The notes beneath the pieces are model-generated. The model made no database searches. It had not been told where the DNA came from and worked only from the letters and a program-made list of their open reading frames with translations. 64,000 nucleotides of DNA from Macrothele yani. Its lineage: Eukaryota; Arthropoda; Arachnida; Araneae; Macrothelidae. The translations under genes were made by a program, and so were the position numbers. Shown one piece after another: positions 21,581 through 33,235 of the stretch. The first letter of the stretch is position 1. Each line of letters begins with the position of its first letter. The stretch lies in NCBI GenBank assembly GCA_039090855.1, contig CM077027.1, forward strand, positions 106,181,187 to 106,245,186, read 5' to 3'.

Positions 21581-23240
21581 ATGGCTTCTTCAAGTAGACA
21601 TAAACCTGTAAATAATCCCGATGCATTCTGTTATGTATGTGGCTGCTACGCACTTCTTCGTCAAAGGCGCAATGTAACTTCGTTTGTGAGGCGTGTCTAT
21701 AAAGCTTATTTTTAAGTTCCCTTTGGCGACCAAGACAAGATATTGGCTCCTCATATTGTGTGTCATAATTGTGAGGCAATGTTTTGTGACTTGACAAAAG
21801 GAAAACGAAACAGTCTGTCTTTTGGACTTCCCATGGTTCGGCGAGAACCCAAGGACCACATAACTGACTGCTATTTTTGCCTGGTCAACACGAAAGGTGT
21901 CGCCAAGAGAAACCGGCATAAGCAGGTCTCCTATCCCAGTATTCCTTCAGCCATTCAACCTACTCCGCACTCTGAGGAACTCCCGGTTCCAGTTTTTAAT
22001 AGTTTTGCCTCATATGAAGATGAAGGCAGTGAACATGATTAGGAAGAGCACGAGGATTGTGATAACAAGCTTTTAGAAATGTTTTCAGAATCCGAAGACT
22101 CCTCATCTGACACTAAACAGTCATCAGCCTCTCAGCAGTTTAGCCAACCAGGAATTGAATGAATTAGTGCGTGTTTTGTGGCTCTCCAAGGAAGCAATTG
22201 AGGTATTAGCCTCCAGACTGCAAGAAAAAACTACTTGACCACTTTGCAAAATTCCTTATTTCCGAAAGCGGAACCAAATGTTTGTTGACTTTTTTGTTTT
22301 CAGAAGACAAGCATTTTTTTTACTACCACGGTATCCCAGGTCTTGTCAGGCAATTAGGTGTTACCTCGTATAGTCCAATAGAATGGCGATTGTTTCTGGA
22401 AAGCTCAAAGCGCAGCCTGAAGTGTGTTCTCTTGCAGAATGGTAATGTTTATGGAGCGGTTCCAGTTGGTCACTCAGTGCCTTTGCGAGAACATAATGAC
22501 ATAAAAATGGTCATTGACTTACTCAAATATCCCGAGCACAGCTGGATCATTTTGTGTGGACCTGAAAATGGTCAACTTCCTCCTTGGTCAACAGAAAGGC
22601 TTCAAGAAGTTTCCATGCTATCTGTGCATGTGGGACAGCTCGAGAGAAACACTAGACTCAAAAGGTGCTGCCCATCCGTGAAACTCTAGAAGCAGGCATG
22701 CCAAACATTGTGAATGACCCAATCGTCAGCAGAGAGAATATTATTTTTCTCGCTCTCCATATCAGGTTTGGCTTGATGAAACAGCTCATGAATGCATTAA
22801 GTACTGATGGTGAATGTTTTCAACATATAATTTCTGCTTTTCCTGCTTTGTCTTCCGAGAAAATCAAAGCAGGTGTGTTCGATGGACCTCAAATTCCTGC
22901 CCTTGTACGTGATAAGGAATTTGTCTGGAAGAATAATGAAAAGGAGAAGGCAGCATGGCTGTCTTTCGTGGCAGTAATACAAAACTTTTTTGGTAACAAA
23001 AAGGCAGATAACTATGAGGTTCTCGTTACTAGAATGCTGTTGGCTTTTCGAGATCGTGCGTACACCATGAGCTCCATTTTCTGAATAGTCACCTTGATCA
23101 ATTCGCCGAGAACCTTGGAGCTGTTAGTGATGAACAGGGCTAGAGCGCTTCCGGCAAGACCTCATGACGATGGACCAGCGCTATCAAGGGAGATGGGACA
23201 AAAATATGATGGCAGACTACTGCCAAACATTGTGAATGGT
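21581..23240 (+). pseudogene. Broken copy of an uncharacterised multicopy arthropod protein family
   Basis: From the ATG at 21581 the frame reads a Cys-rich start (DAFCYVCGCYALLRQRR), a TAA at 21713-21715, then HIVCHNCEAMFCDLTKG, MVRREPKDHITDCYFC and PTPHSEELPVPVF to a second stop (22040-22042). After frameshifts the C-terminal part continues at 22282-22689 (EWRLFLESSKRSLKCVLLQN, GPENGQLPPW) and 22665-23084 (ENIIFLALHIRFGLMKQ, KIKAGVFDGPQI, FFGNKKADNYEVLV). It ends with SDEQG and RYQGRWDKNMMADYC near 23130-23230. I recall very similar unnamed proteins repeated many times in arthropod genomes, so the family behaves like mobile DNA. The CxxC pairs (C..C, C..C, C..C) suggest zinc binding. No enzyme motif is evident to me and I assign no function. 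SINE sequence follows directly. Confidence 0.6.
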
Positions 23241-23322
23241 TTAAATGATGGCTTGGTTTAAATGATGGCTTCTGACCATTGGTCAGAGATGGGTCAGGGA
23301 TCAAATTCCGGTGAGCTATGGA
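23238..23322 (+). repeat. SINE fragment, identical to part of 24691-24758
   Basis: Bases 23255-23322 equal 24691-24758 exactly by reading (68 bases of a tRNA-derived SINE). The first 17 bases are also duplicated directly upstream (23238-23254). It has no SINE head or tail of its own. Confidence 0.85.
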
Positions 23323-23871
23323 GCATCAAACGAGATTGCCGTGAGAAAGTTAACAAACGCCACAGCTATAAGCGCAAATTCTTGCCTGAATATGACATAT
23401 TCGAAGTTTGCATCCCATCCTTATCAGTTGTTCTGAATCACCTATCATCTTTATGTCGAAATATATGTTCATTTAAAGTAAAAAGCGTTAGTACATACTC
23501 ATATTTGACTATAATGGATAAATGTTTCAGATTTGACAAGTGTCGAAACATATTTTACTCCACACAAGTAATTTTTTTGCCTTTTTTCAAACTTTAATGC
23601 ATATTGTGATGCGCCTACACGTTTTTGTGAATACATAAAGAATATCTTTCCCGAGACGGTTGTTTAAGCCCAATTTTAAGAGTGCGTGGCCATAAATTCT
23701 TCAGATAGATATGTCATCATGCGACAGGCGTCAAAATTTCGCGAAAAATGAAAATGTTGAATTGCAAAAATCTAGACTTTACAGAAAAAAACTAACATCA
23801 GATTTGAATTCAGCATACTCAAATTAGGTAAGAACAAGTGCTGGTATCAATGGAACAAACAATTTGTTCTC
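23323..23871. other. Unassigned spacer
   Basis: A 111-codon open frame (23262-23597) covers part of it but resembles nothing known and begins in SINE sequence. I do not call it a gene. Confidence 0.35.
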
Positions 23872-23900
23872 CAGTGTAATGGTTGACAATGATGATGACA
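23872..23900 (+). repeat. RTE 3' tail remnant
   Basis: TAATGGTTGACAATGATGAT is the characteristic last stretch of the RTE family; nothing more of the element is visible upstream. Confidence 0.6.
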
Positions 23901-23912
23901 TCAAATAACTGA

Positions 23913-24150
23913 GGCTTCTTTTTTTTTTCTTTTTTTTTTTGATTGGATGTTTTAACGACCACCGTGAGAAACTCAACGGGCTATATAAGCAGTCACTCGT
24001 CCCTAATTTAGGGCCATTGGCTACAGGGAAGGGAGAGTGCCAGTGTCGTAAGACAAACACAATATCCATGCCTCACCGGGATTCAATCCCGGACCTGTTT
24101 TGTATGAATAATCAGAAGCCTGCTTAGATCACTGCGCCACCATGGCGGTT
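23913..24150 (-). repeat. tRNA-derived SINE (family A)
   Basis: On the minus strand: a head with GGTGGCGCAGTGATCTAAGC (A-box-like) and GGGATTGAATCCC (B-box), a body with 'accaatggccctaaattaggg', and a tail with gttaaaacatccaatc followed by A-runs. Pol III transcription and LINE-driven insertion are expected for this class. Confidence 0.85.
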
Positions 24151-24670
24151 AACTGAGGCTTCCGGAAAATGAAAAGCAGACGGAATAACCCTTAAATGTG
24201 ACACCACTTGAAATATAAGAATGATTCCTTAATAGGTCCTCTTTTCATAAAATTCAGTTTCAAACTGAATTTTTAATGCCTCCAAAAAGGAAAAGAAAAA
24301 GAAGAATAAATACTCGTAATTTTAGATTACCCTAATTTATAATGCAAAACATACATACACCAGTACTTAGAGTTGGTACCTTAGGCTGCGTCTTTTTTTT
24401 TTACTTTTGTATTAAATTTTTTATTCTACTTTGGACATAAAAACTAACTTCAGAAATTGTGTACTATATTCAATAAAAGAAAAAAAAAGCCTTTATCTTT
24501 GAAACACTATATAATAAATCCGAAAAAGTTTTGGTGTTATATTCATACACGTATTACACATTGTTGACCTATAAGCATCATCGCTTTTTTTAAAGAAGTT
24601 TATCCATTAGTTGAATAAGCGTTAGTTACAGGTAAAATATTCCCTAACGTTTGCTTGCTTCACATTTCTT
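24151..24670. other. Unassigned AT-rich spacer
   Basis: Several A and T runs; no gene or repeat recognised. Confidence 0.4.
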
Positions 24671-24671
24671 G

Positions 24672-24880
24672 GCTGCCCCGGTGGCGCAGTGGTTTAAATG
24701 ATGGCTTCTGACCATTGGTCAGAGATGGGTCAGGGATCAAATTCCGGTGAGCTATGGATGTTGGGTTGTCTTACTGTACTGTCTCTGTCCCATACTTGGA
24801 ACCAATGACCCTAAATTAGGGACGGGCGATTGCTTATAGCTCATCGAGGTAGTCATTAAGTCCGCAACAAAATATCCTGA
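24672..24880 (+). repeat. tRNA-derived SINE (family A)
   Basis: GCCCCGGTGGCGCAGTGGTT opens the head, GGGATCAAATTCCG marks the B-box region, and the body holds 'aaccaatgaccctaaattagggacgggcga' in separated form. The tail loses the usual cctccaat end. Confidence 0.85.
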
Positions 24881-26639
24881 ATTCAGAAAACAAAAGATAA
24901 CCGTGAACGTCATTCAGTAAAATTTTAGTCGCATCATCTATTTCATGGCTGCAAGACATGCTATCTGAATTCTCTCAAATTTGTAACTACCGGATTACGA
25001 ATAAAAGAATCAAAGAGTTGCATTTTTGATCGTCTAAAATCTGAAGATGCATGTAAATGAATTATGTATAATCGAATTAAAAAAGCTATCGAAGGTACAG
25101 TAAGATATCGAGAATAGTGAAGAATTAGGTATAAAAGGCATAAAACGCATAATTGAAGAACTCATAAATGAGGTTCCATTGTCTATATATACAGTATAAA
25201 GCAAAACGGGAAAATGGAAAAATGGAAGTGTTTCCGTCCGCGATTTGTTCGACCACTTCTAAATGACCTAGAGAGCTGAAAATTGGCATGCTGATAGATC
25301 TTAAAATCCGTATACCTGGAAAAGTTTGAAAAAAAAATCAAAATGGCGGCTTTCGAATATTGTATGCTTCAATTTTTATACCACTTGTGCACCTAGAAAA
25401 GTCTGAAAACCAAAACACTCAGAAACGTGTCTTAGCTTTGCTGATAAGTTGAAAGATAATTATGCCAGAAACGTTGAAAATCTATGAGATTTCCTCGAGA
25501 TTTTATTTCAAATTAAGGAATGCCAAAGCCTGCTCTGTTTTACGTTAAACCGTATGCATTGACGTCACAACGCTTTTCTAAATCGTAAAAGAGTTACAGT
25601 TCTTAAATCACTTTTCCTTCCCTTAATTACTTCTCCCTATCTTAAGTTTTATGTTCAAAAATTGATTTTATAGTTCCACCGTTCGAAGAACGGGTATGAC
25701 TGCTAGTATTCATATATTTTCATTTCTTTTCATGTTTATTCATTTATGATTTCATGAGTTCATAGAAACATTATGTAAAGTGTCTCCAAAAAATGTATCT
25801 CGCGAAGATGTCGAAGTTCATCGCGTTCGCTAATTGAAAGAGAAGGCGAGGGAGAGAGAAATAGTGTGTGGGAGTTTAAGATGAATGATTAATCGATGGA
25901 GTTGGGTGTCAACAAAAGCCTCATCAAGAGGCCATATGTCAGTCAGAATCATCTTCTCTCTCAGTGCACGATGCAGTAGTGTGCTGATGATGCTATCTTT
26001 GGTTGTTTTCCTCCTTGTCCTTTGGACACCTGCCAACTAATCTCAGAGCCAATTCATAAATCTATCCGACTGGGGGAGAAAATATACGAATCGTCTTCAC
26101 CCTCCCTATCTTTGTGTACTCTTAAGCTGCCCACCACGACGACCTAATTAAGGGTTAATTGGAGCTTTCGAGGTCTCATGGAACAAGAGAAGAGGTGTTT
26201 CCCAGTAGGAATACATACATATGAAAAAAACATTTCTCGAACTACTTCAAGGGAAAGATGTTCCTAGCTGTCATGAATGTAAGTATGTAATTTCCGTATC
26301 ATTGAAAATCCAGAATTCAAATGATAAATCCTCTCAGCTCCGGTTGTGTTTTTATCTTGTTCAGTACCATAAACTATTTAAAATGGACTAAAGCAGTAGG
26401 AATAAAAAATCGAAAGCAGAGTTTTTGATTTCATATTATTGTTTCGCTTATCATGGCAAACGATTTTTAAGGATTTTTAATTGAAAGTTTGCATACAACA
26501 AATAAACGATTTGTTGTTCCACCAGATTTAAGGGAAAGCTTCTTTCATTACCTGCTCAATAGAATACAGCTCTTTGGACAAGTTTGTGATCGATGATTAG
26601 CGAAATTAACTGAATAAAACCCTATAGATACACTGTTAC
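24881..26639. other. Unassigned stretch
   Basis: AT-rich, no coding region recognised. Around 25200-25350 a passage with 'aaaatggaaaaatggaagtg' and 'aaaatggcgg' is reminiscent of the decayed monomers at 54-56 kb but too diverged to assign. A poly-C run follows at 26695. Confidence 0.35.
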
Positions 26640-27250
26640 TAAAGTTCTAACACCATAACCGTCAACCGTTAGCAATTCACTGCTGGATCACGGTTCCCCC
26701 CCCCAAGTTTTTCCCACAACGGTCTGTCTTGAGCCATTTCCCTCCATATCATTTCTGCATGCTTTCAAATTTCATCCACCCATCTTCCACGGGGTTTCTT
26801 TTGGGTCTTTTCCTATCCCTTAGAACGCACTTTAAAATACCGATTGTTTATTGGTGGTCGCTTCTCCTGGCGATAAGGCCAGCCAATTTCCATATCAGGG
26901 ATTTTATTGTGATCATAATGTCTTCCATTCTTGTCATTCTTTTTATCCAAGAGTTCCTCTTCTTATCTTTCCTTGTTATAACAAGCGTGTATCTCTCCAT
27001 TCTTCTTTCAGTTGTTTACAGTCGTTGTATGTCTTTTAATTTAAGGACAACGTCTCTTCTCTGTACGTAAGCACTGGAAGGATGCACTGATTAAACACAT
27101 TTCGTTTAAAAGACGAAGGCATGTTGCTCTTAAAAATTGTATTGTTTCTTCAAAAAGCTCTACAACAAAGTTTTATTCGCCGATTGATTTCTTCATCAAT
27201 GTGACCCTCGCTTGAAATCTGTTGCACAAGATAGATAGATACAGGTATCG
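26640..27250 (-). pseudogene. RTE-clade LINE, old 3' part
   Basis: The plus strand reads the RTE 3' end backwards: aaccgtcaaccgttagcaat, cactgctgg, ttcatccacccatctt, gggtcttttcctatccctt, through to catcaatgtgaccctcgctt. It is diverged, with a poly-C insertion near 26697-26704. It lies head-to-head with the plus-strand copy that begins near 27285. Confidence 0.85.
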
Positions 27251-27284
27251 GCTATTCTTAGCTTATATTGTGCATATTATACAC

Positions 27285-28152
27285 ACCATATCTCCCAAAA
27301 CTTTTTAATGCCTCAATGTCACGTTGCAAACCGTCTTTCAGTCATGGATCTGAGACAAGGGGGAAAAGATTACTGGAGATTATTTAACTCACCTTCGTTT
27401 TTCTGATGAGCGTAATCACATTTATAATTACCCTTCAGAGCTGCAGAGTATGGTCCAGGAACTTGCTGACAAGAGAAATAAGTGGGAGTAAAAATGAACT
27501 TTCAGAAGACAAAACTGATGCACAATGATTTTTCAAGAAATTACGATTTTGCGATTGATGGGGGAAAGCTCGAGATAACCGATACTTACATTTACCTTGG
27601 ATACCAGATATATGCAGCAAATGTCACATTGATGAGGAAACAAATTGTCGTATAGTACTTAGCTGGAGAGCTTTTGGAAGAAACAGCAGAATTTTCAAGA
27701 GAAATATGTTATTATATCTTAAAAGAAAAGTTTGTAATTAATGCATCCTTCCAGTTCTTACCTATGGGGCAGATACACAGACCTTAACTTAAACAAAAAT
27801 ACAAAGGCCTCAGACAACTGAAAGCAGCGTGAAAGAAAAGAAGATAAACTCGTGGATAAGGAAAATGACAAGAGTGCAAGACATCATGATCAGAGTAAAA
27901 TCCCTAAGATGGCAATGGGCTGGACATGTTGTCAAAAGAACAGACCACCGATGGACAACCGAAATTTTAGACTGGATACCAAGGGACAGAAAGGGACCCA
28001 TAAATAGGACGCATGGGAGATGAATGGATGAAGTTCGAAAACATGCCGGAGTAACCTGGAGCAGACGGGCTCAAGACACAAAGTTGCGGAGGAAACTTGA
28101 GGAGACCTTCATCTAGCAGTGGATTGATAATGGTTGACAATGGTGATGATAT
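27285..28152 (+). pseudogene. RTE-clade LINE, old 3' part; host of the full-length RTE
   Basis: Begins at the DTISPKLFNA region (caccatatctcccaaaactt), passes FSDERNHI (motif C, decayed), MNFQKTKLM, LEITDTYIYLGYQ and WAGHVVKRTDHRWTTEILDW, and ends ggttgacaatggtgatgat. Its GAT-rich tail is the target of the minus-strand RTE at 28153-31910. The duplicated 13 bases ATGGTGATGATAT (28140-28152 and 31911-31923) come from this tail. Multiple frameshifts. Confidence 0.88.
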
Positions 28153-28169
28153 CATCATCATCATCATTG

Positions 28170-31100
28170 TCAACCATTATCAATCCACTGCTGGACGCAG
28201 GTCTCCCCAAGTTTCCTCCACAACGGTCTGTCTTGTGCCAGTCTCCTCCATGTCACTCCCGCATACTTTCGAATTTCATCCACCCATCTTCCATGTGGTC
28301 TTCTTCTGGGTCTTTCCCTGTCCCTTGGAATCCAATCTAAAATTTCGGCTGTCCTTCGATGGTCTGTTCTTCTGGCAGTATGTCCAGCCCATTGCCATTT
28401 CAGGGATTTAACTCTGATCATGATGTCTTCCATTCTTGTCATTTTTCGGATCCACGTGTTCCTCTTCTTATCTCTCCTGGTTACACCAAGCATGCACCTC
28501 TCCATGCTTCTTTGAGTTGTCTGCAGCCTCTGTATGTATCTTTTAGCTAAGGTCCACGTCTCTGCACCATACGTAAGCACTGGAAGGATGCATTGATCAA
28601 ATACTTTTCTTTTAAGACATAATGGCATATTGCTCTTGAAAATTATGCTGTTCCTTCCAAAGGCTCTCCAGGCAAGTTTTGTACGCCGATTAATTTCTTC
28701 ACCAATGTGACCCTCACTTGATATCTGCTGTCCAAGTTAAACGTACGTGTCTGTTATCTCCAGCTTTTCTCCATCAATCGATAAATCTTCATTTCTTGTA
28801 AAAGCATTGAACATCACTTTTGTCTTCTGAAAGTTCATTTTTAATCCCACTTCTTTACTCTTGTCAGCAAGTTCCTGCATCATACTCTGTAGCTCTGATG
28901 GGGTAGTTGCAAAAATGACTATGTCATCAGCAAAACGAAGGTGGGTTAGATAATCTCCATTAATCTTTATGCCTTTGTTTTCCCAGTTCAGTGATTGAAA
29001 GACATTTTCCAATGTGGCATTAAAGAGCTTCGGAGATATGGTGTCACCTTGTCTCACTCCTTTTCCAATTTTTATGTGTGTTGTATTTTCAAATAGCAGA
29101 ATCTTTGCACTTGCATTTTCATAGATGTTATTAATAATATTAATGTATGCATCTTCAATACCGCAGGATTTCAGAGCCATTGCAACTGCTGATGGTTTCA
29201 CCGAATCAAAGGCTTTTTCATAATCGATAAAAGCCATGCACAATGGAAGTTCATATTCCCTCGCTCTTTCAATTAGTTCTCTCAGTACGTGGATATGATC
29301 TATTGTGCTGTAGCCACTCCTGAATCCAGCTTGTTCTCTCATTTGAGCCATGTCCAGTGTTACCTTCAAGCTGTGTGAAAGAACTTTAGTGAAGATTTTA
29401 TAAACCACTGATAGGAGGCCGATAGGTCTGTAGTTCCTGAGATCCTCAATGTCACCTTTTTTATGTAGCAAGATCATTGTAGCGTTGTTCCAATCCTCAG
29501 GAATTTTCCCTTCATTAAGGCATCGAGTGAAAATTTGGGCGAGTACTGTTTCGATTTCTCCACTTGCTTCTTGTATGATGTCTACAGTAATTCCATCTTC
29601 TCCTGGAGCTTTTCCCCGCTTCATGTTCTTGATTGCATGTGCAACTTCTGCTGGAAGGACTGGAAGAACTCTGGTACCTTTCATGATGCCTGGAGTACAT
29701 GTATCATCCCTTTCATATAATTTGGAGTAGAAATCTTTCACTCTTGTCAAAATTTCGCCTCTATTTCTTGTTACAGAACCATCTTCTTTTCTCAGTGCCA
29801 TAATCTGTTTTTTTCCCTTACTGAGATGTCCCTTTGCTATCTTTAGGCTTTGGTTGTTTTCAATTGCTTTCCTTACTAGTTCACAGTTGAATTTCCTTAC
29901 GTCTTCAGTGATACTTTTTCGTACTGTCTTGCATAGCTCTATATATTCCACTTTGGAAGTCACATCTTCTTTAGTTGTCCTCATCTCTCTTCTTTTTTTG
30001 CATCAACATTTTGGTTTTTCCTGATAATTTGTTCACATGCAATTTGTTCTTAGACCCAGCTAATTTTGTTGCTGTTTCCATAAGAGCTTTGGTTACTTTT
30101 CTGTTAACTTCAGAAATACCCACTTCTTCCGATGTTAGGCCTTCTAAAGCAGAGAACCTGTTCTTCAGTTCTAACTTGAAGGTATTATGGTGTTTTTTAA
30201 GGTTGGTTATGTCAATACATTTTGTTTGTCTTATGAGCTTGCTACGTTCGAGTTTAGTGTTGAGGTGCATCTTACATCTCACCAATCTATGGTCACTGCC
30301 TGTGTTGAACTTGTTTAGCACACTGCAGTCTTCTATGACGAATTTTTTGTTACACATAATAAAATCAATTTCACTTGTCGTCCCATTTGGATGTCTCCAT
30401 GTCCATTTCCTGTGTGGCTTTTTCTTGAAAAAGGAGTTCAAGATGAAAAACCCTTCTGTCTCTGCAAACTCTACGAGAGTATTTCCACGCTGGTTTCTGT
30501 TGCCGTGACCGAATTTACCTACTGAAGTTTCATTCTGTTGCCGTTGCCCTATTTTTGCATTGAAATCTCCCATAATTATCTTCAAGTGCTGCTTACCTTT
30601 ATTATTTAGATCACGAATTTCCTCATAAAATTCTTCAATTTCTTCTTCAGCATGACTTGTGGTGGGTGCATAAGTTTGAATAATCTGAGCCTGGTATCTT
30701 CCCGAGAGTTGGATAACGAGTCGTGCAGCTCTGTCAGAGGAACTTTCAACTTCTACAACTTTATCCTTCAGTTTCTTGTTTATTGTAAATCCAACACCAC
30801 TAGTTCTGCAAGTATCTGTCCCACGATAGTAGAAGAGATGTCCACTTTTCAGTTCAATGAGATCTATAATGAATTAGCTTTATTCGCTTTCCGCTAAGCT
30901 AATTATTATGAATGATTCTTTTCCTACCAGCTAGCTAATGATATACTTGTACTAAGCTTCAAAATGACGAATTCAAAAAGGTGTTGTTACTAGTTAATTA
31001 CGAACGTAAACAAAGTCTCAACGCTGGTTATTTATAGTAAGCAATAAAAGTTATAAACCTAACAGCCAGACAGAGGTCTGACAAAAACTATGAATTGAGA

Positions 31101-31623
31101 AAGACTGAACTTACTGAAAACTTCTTTATTTCAACGACTCTTGGTCAACTAAGGCACACACAACACTTGTAGAACAATAATGAATAATCTCTCCTCGTTT
31201 TATACACGCTCTCTCTTAACGACCACAAGCTCTCCTCATAACAACACAAAGCTCCCTAAGTCTCGATGAACGCGCCTATATACTAGCTACCACCACGTCA
31301 TGACTTACACTCATTGCCAGATCTCATTCAGCGGGTGAAATAATATTTCGTTCAGTAGGAAGATAATTTACATAGTAAAATAAAATAACCAGAGATAGTA
31401 AAATCAAAAGGAAAGTGATATAGAGTATACGTTACAGATCTTCTCCTTTTCTCCTTACCTCACTTAGCCCGACGATGTTCCACTTGATCCTTTGTAGTTG
31501 CTCTTCCAATTCAAGAAGCCTTGAATCAGAAGATAGGGAGCGTCCGTTATACGTAGCCAATGTCAGCATCAGATGGCAGCCTAGTCCGGTCCTCCGGGGA
31601 TTCTTAGCACCCCCTGCCTTCAT
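28170..31623 (-). pseudogene. RTE endonuclease/reverse transcriptase, broken
   Basis: The endonuclease starts within 31623-31432 (LATYNGRSLSSDSRLLELEE, LSEVRRKGEDL). It resumes after the LTR with IIQTYAPTT, IIMGDFNAKIG and GSDHRLVRCKM (30585-29971). The reverse transcriptase (29984-28737) shows NYRPIGLLSVVYKIF, REQAGFRSGYST, AFIDYEKAFDS (motif A), KGVRQGDTISPKLFN (motif B) and LRFADDIVIFA (motif C, intact FADD). The C-terminal part is at 28628-28170. Breaks relative to the sister copy: the LTR insertion, one extra A in an A-run near 29990 (frameshift between domains), and TAT to TAA at 28735-28737. Few lesions, so this copy is fairly young. Confidence 0.92.
30865..31436 (-). mobile_element. 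Solo LTR inserted in the RTE
   Basis: The RTE text is cut in 'gagatcttctcc'; GATC is duplicated on both sides (30861-30864 and 31437-31440). On the minus strand the 572-bp insert begins TGTAACGTATAC and ends TTCATTATA. It contains TATAAAACGAGG (TATA box) and later AATAAAG (polyadenylation signal), the layout of an LTR. There are no internal genes, so the rest of the element was lost by recombination. The start (TGTRACGTA) and the end (ATA) resemble the small LTRs at 57 and 62.8 kb. The superfamily is not proven; a 4-bp duplication would suit Gypsy. Confidence 0.75.
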
Positions 31624-31956
31624 GTCGCACTGGCCGCTGTCTTGGCCAGGTACATTCCTGCTGCCGGAGACTGAGAGCCAAGATTTAAGTTGTGGAGTAA
31701 TTTTGGAGGGGTTTGGCCATGACTCACCACGCTGGCCAAGCGGGTTGGTGAGTGTGGGATAGCATTTCCTCTAATCCCGATGGTATAGTTATACAGCTAT
31801 TGGCGGTCGTCAGAGCCCCTTTAGTGGGAACAGGATGTACCACGAGAAGGCGGGGTTGATATTTGTCAAGGAGAGGCTGTGATGTTACGCCGCATCACCT
31901 GACCTTACATATGGTGATGATATATATATATATATATCATCATAATTATTATCATT

Positions 31957-32279
31957 AACTAAAAGAGACATACAAAGGCTGCAGACAACTCAAAGTAGCA
32001 TGGAGAGGTGCATGCTTGGTGTAACCAGGAGAGATAAGAAGAGAAACTCGTGGATCAGAAAAAGGACAAGAGTGGAAGACATCATGATCAGAGTAAAATC
32101 CCTGAAATGGCAATGGGTTGTAAATACTGCCAGAAGGACAAACCTTAGATGGACGGATCAAATTCGAAAGTATGCGGGAGTAACATGGAGGAGACGGGTA
32201 CAAGACAGACCGTTGTGGAAGAGGCTTGGAGAGACCTTCGTCCAGCAGTGGATTGATAATGGTTGACAATGATGATGAT
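31957..32279 (+). mobile_element. RTE-clade LINE, short 3' fragment
   Basis: Begins near taactaaaagagacatac and ends gattgataatggttgacaatgatgatgat. It carries an open C-terminal frame at 32000-32266 (MERCMLGVTRRDKKRNSWIR to FVQQWIDNG) with an internal deletion after WQWVVNTARRT. It lies just beyond the duplicated tail of the older RTE and a (TA)n run. Confidence 0.9.
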
Positions 32280-33235
32280 AAATATACAAATGTCATAGGC
32301 ACAATGACATAGGCACATATTATTAGTTAGGTACTTCAGCTTAGATTTCCTTAGTTTTGAAGAAGAAAACAAAAGGAGAAAGTATAGATTAACTGGTTTG
32401 TAAAACATAGTCTGGGAAAATTCCATTTACTATATTCTATTAGTGCATGGGCAGACTGGCCTTCTGATGCAATCATGGGACCAGGATGACTGAAGGCCGG
32501 TTGAAGGCTCATTGCCCATTACTCAATAAAAGTTTAAATAAAATTAAATTAACAATCGTATTGTGCAGTATTTTTAATGAAATTATTCACAAAAGTTGCC
32601 TTTTGAAAATGAAAGTCATAACTTACGCATAGGATTGATTGTTATTATAACCTATAAAGAAGCCTGTCACGATAATTAACTGGTTTATTGAAAATTATGA
32701 TAATCTTAATAATTATGAGATGCACAAAGTTCAAGACTAGAGAAAGCATAGAAGAAAGATTGCATTGACTGTATTGCTATCATTGTTAAGGCTCATTGTG
32801 AAACAGGTTCGCTTAAATGACTTAATAGTGGTGGTTAAAGTAATGAAATTGGCTACGATTGTTTTCTCTTTATATGTATTACGGTAATAATTTATTAATC
32901 AATTGAAACCATGTTTTTAATCTGCCAACTTTTATACGAAATTTTATTAGACCTTCTATACATTAAAACTGGAAGATATTTGCCAAACAATTTGAAATTG
33001 AATCAACAGTTAACGACAGCGTTTTCTAATTACAATGCTTTCAGATTTCTTTACCGTGGCGCTAAATTCGATGTTCCAAACATGCAGCACAGAGATGAGG
33101 TGTTTAACTAGGTGCTGTTTATAACCAATGGTCAACCAGCGCCTCATGGCCAACGTCACAATATCTTGAATAATAAAATAATGCATTTTAAATTCTTGAT
33201 CTCAAAGACTACGGTCTTGTGACGTTATTATATAT
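32280..33235. other. Unassigned AT-rich spacer
   Basis: A small imperfect hairpin lies at about 32448-32515 (gggcagactggcc ... ggccggttg...tgccca). Otherwise nothing recognised; the 66-codon frame at 32911-33111 matches no known family. Confidence 0.35.

Larger units (their letters stand above)
28153..31910 (-). mobile_element. Full-length RTE-clade LINE, interrupted by an LTR
   Basis: Apart from the 572-bp LTR (plus 4-bp duplication) this copy is about 3.18 kb and colinear with the copy at 43023-46202. It has the same 5' end (tgtaaggtcaggtgatg on the minus strand) and the same (ATC)n/(GAT)n 3' end. Target duplications of 13 bp flank it (28140-28152 and 31911-31923). The encoded protein would have an AP-type endonuclease and a reverse transcriptase in one frame. 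LINEs of this clade insert by target-primed reverse transcription and often mobilise SINEs. Confidence 0.93.

Noticed and set aside
23262..23597. 111-codon open frame
   Set aside because: Begins inside a SINE fragment and has no known relative.
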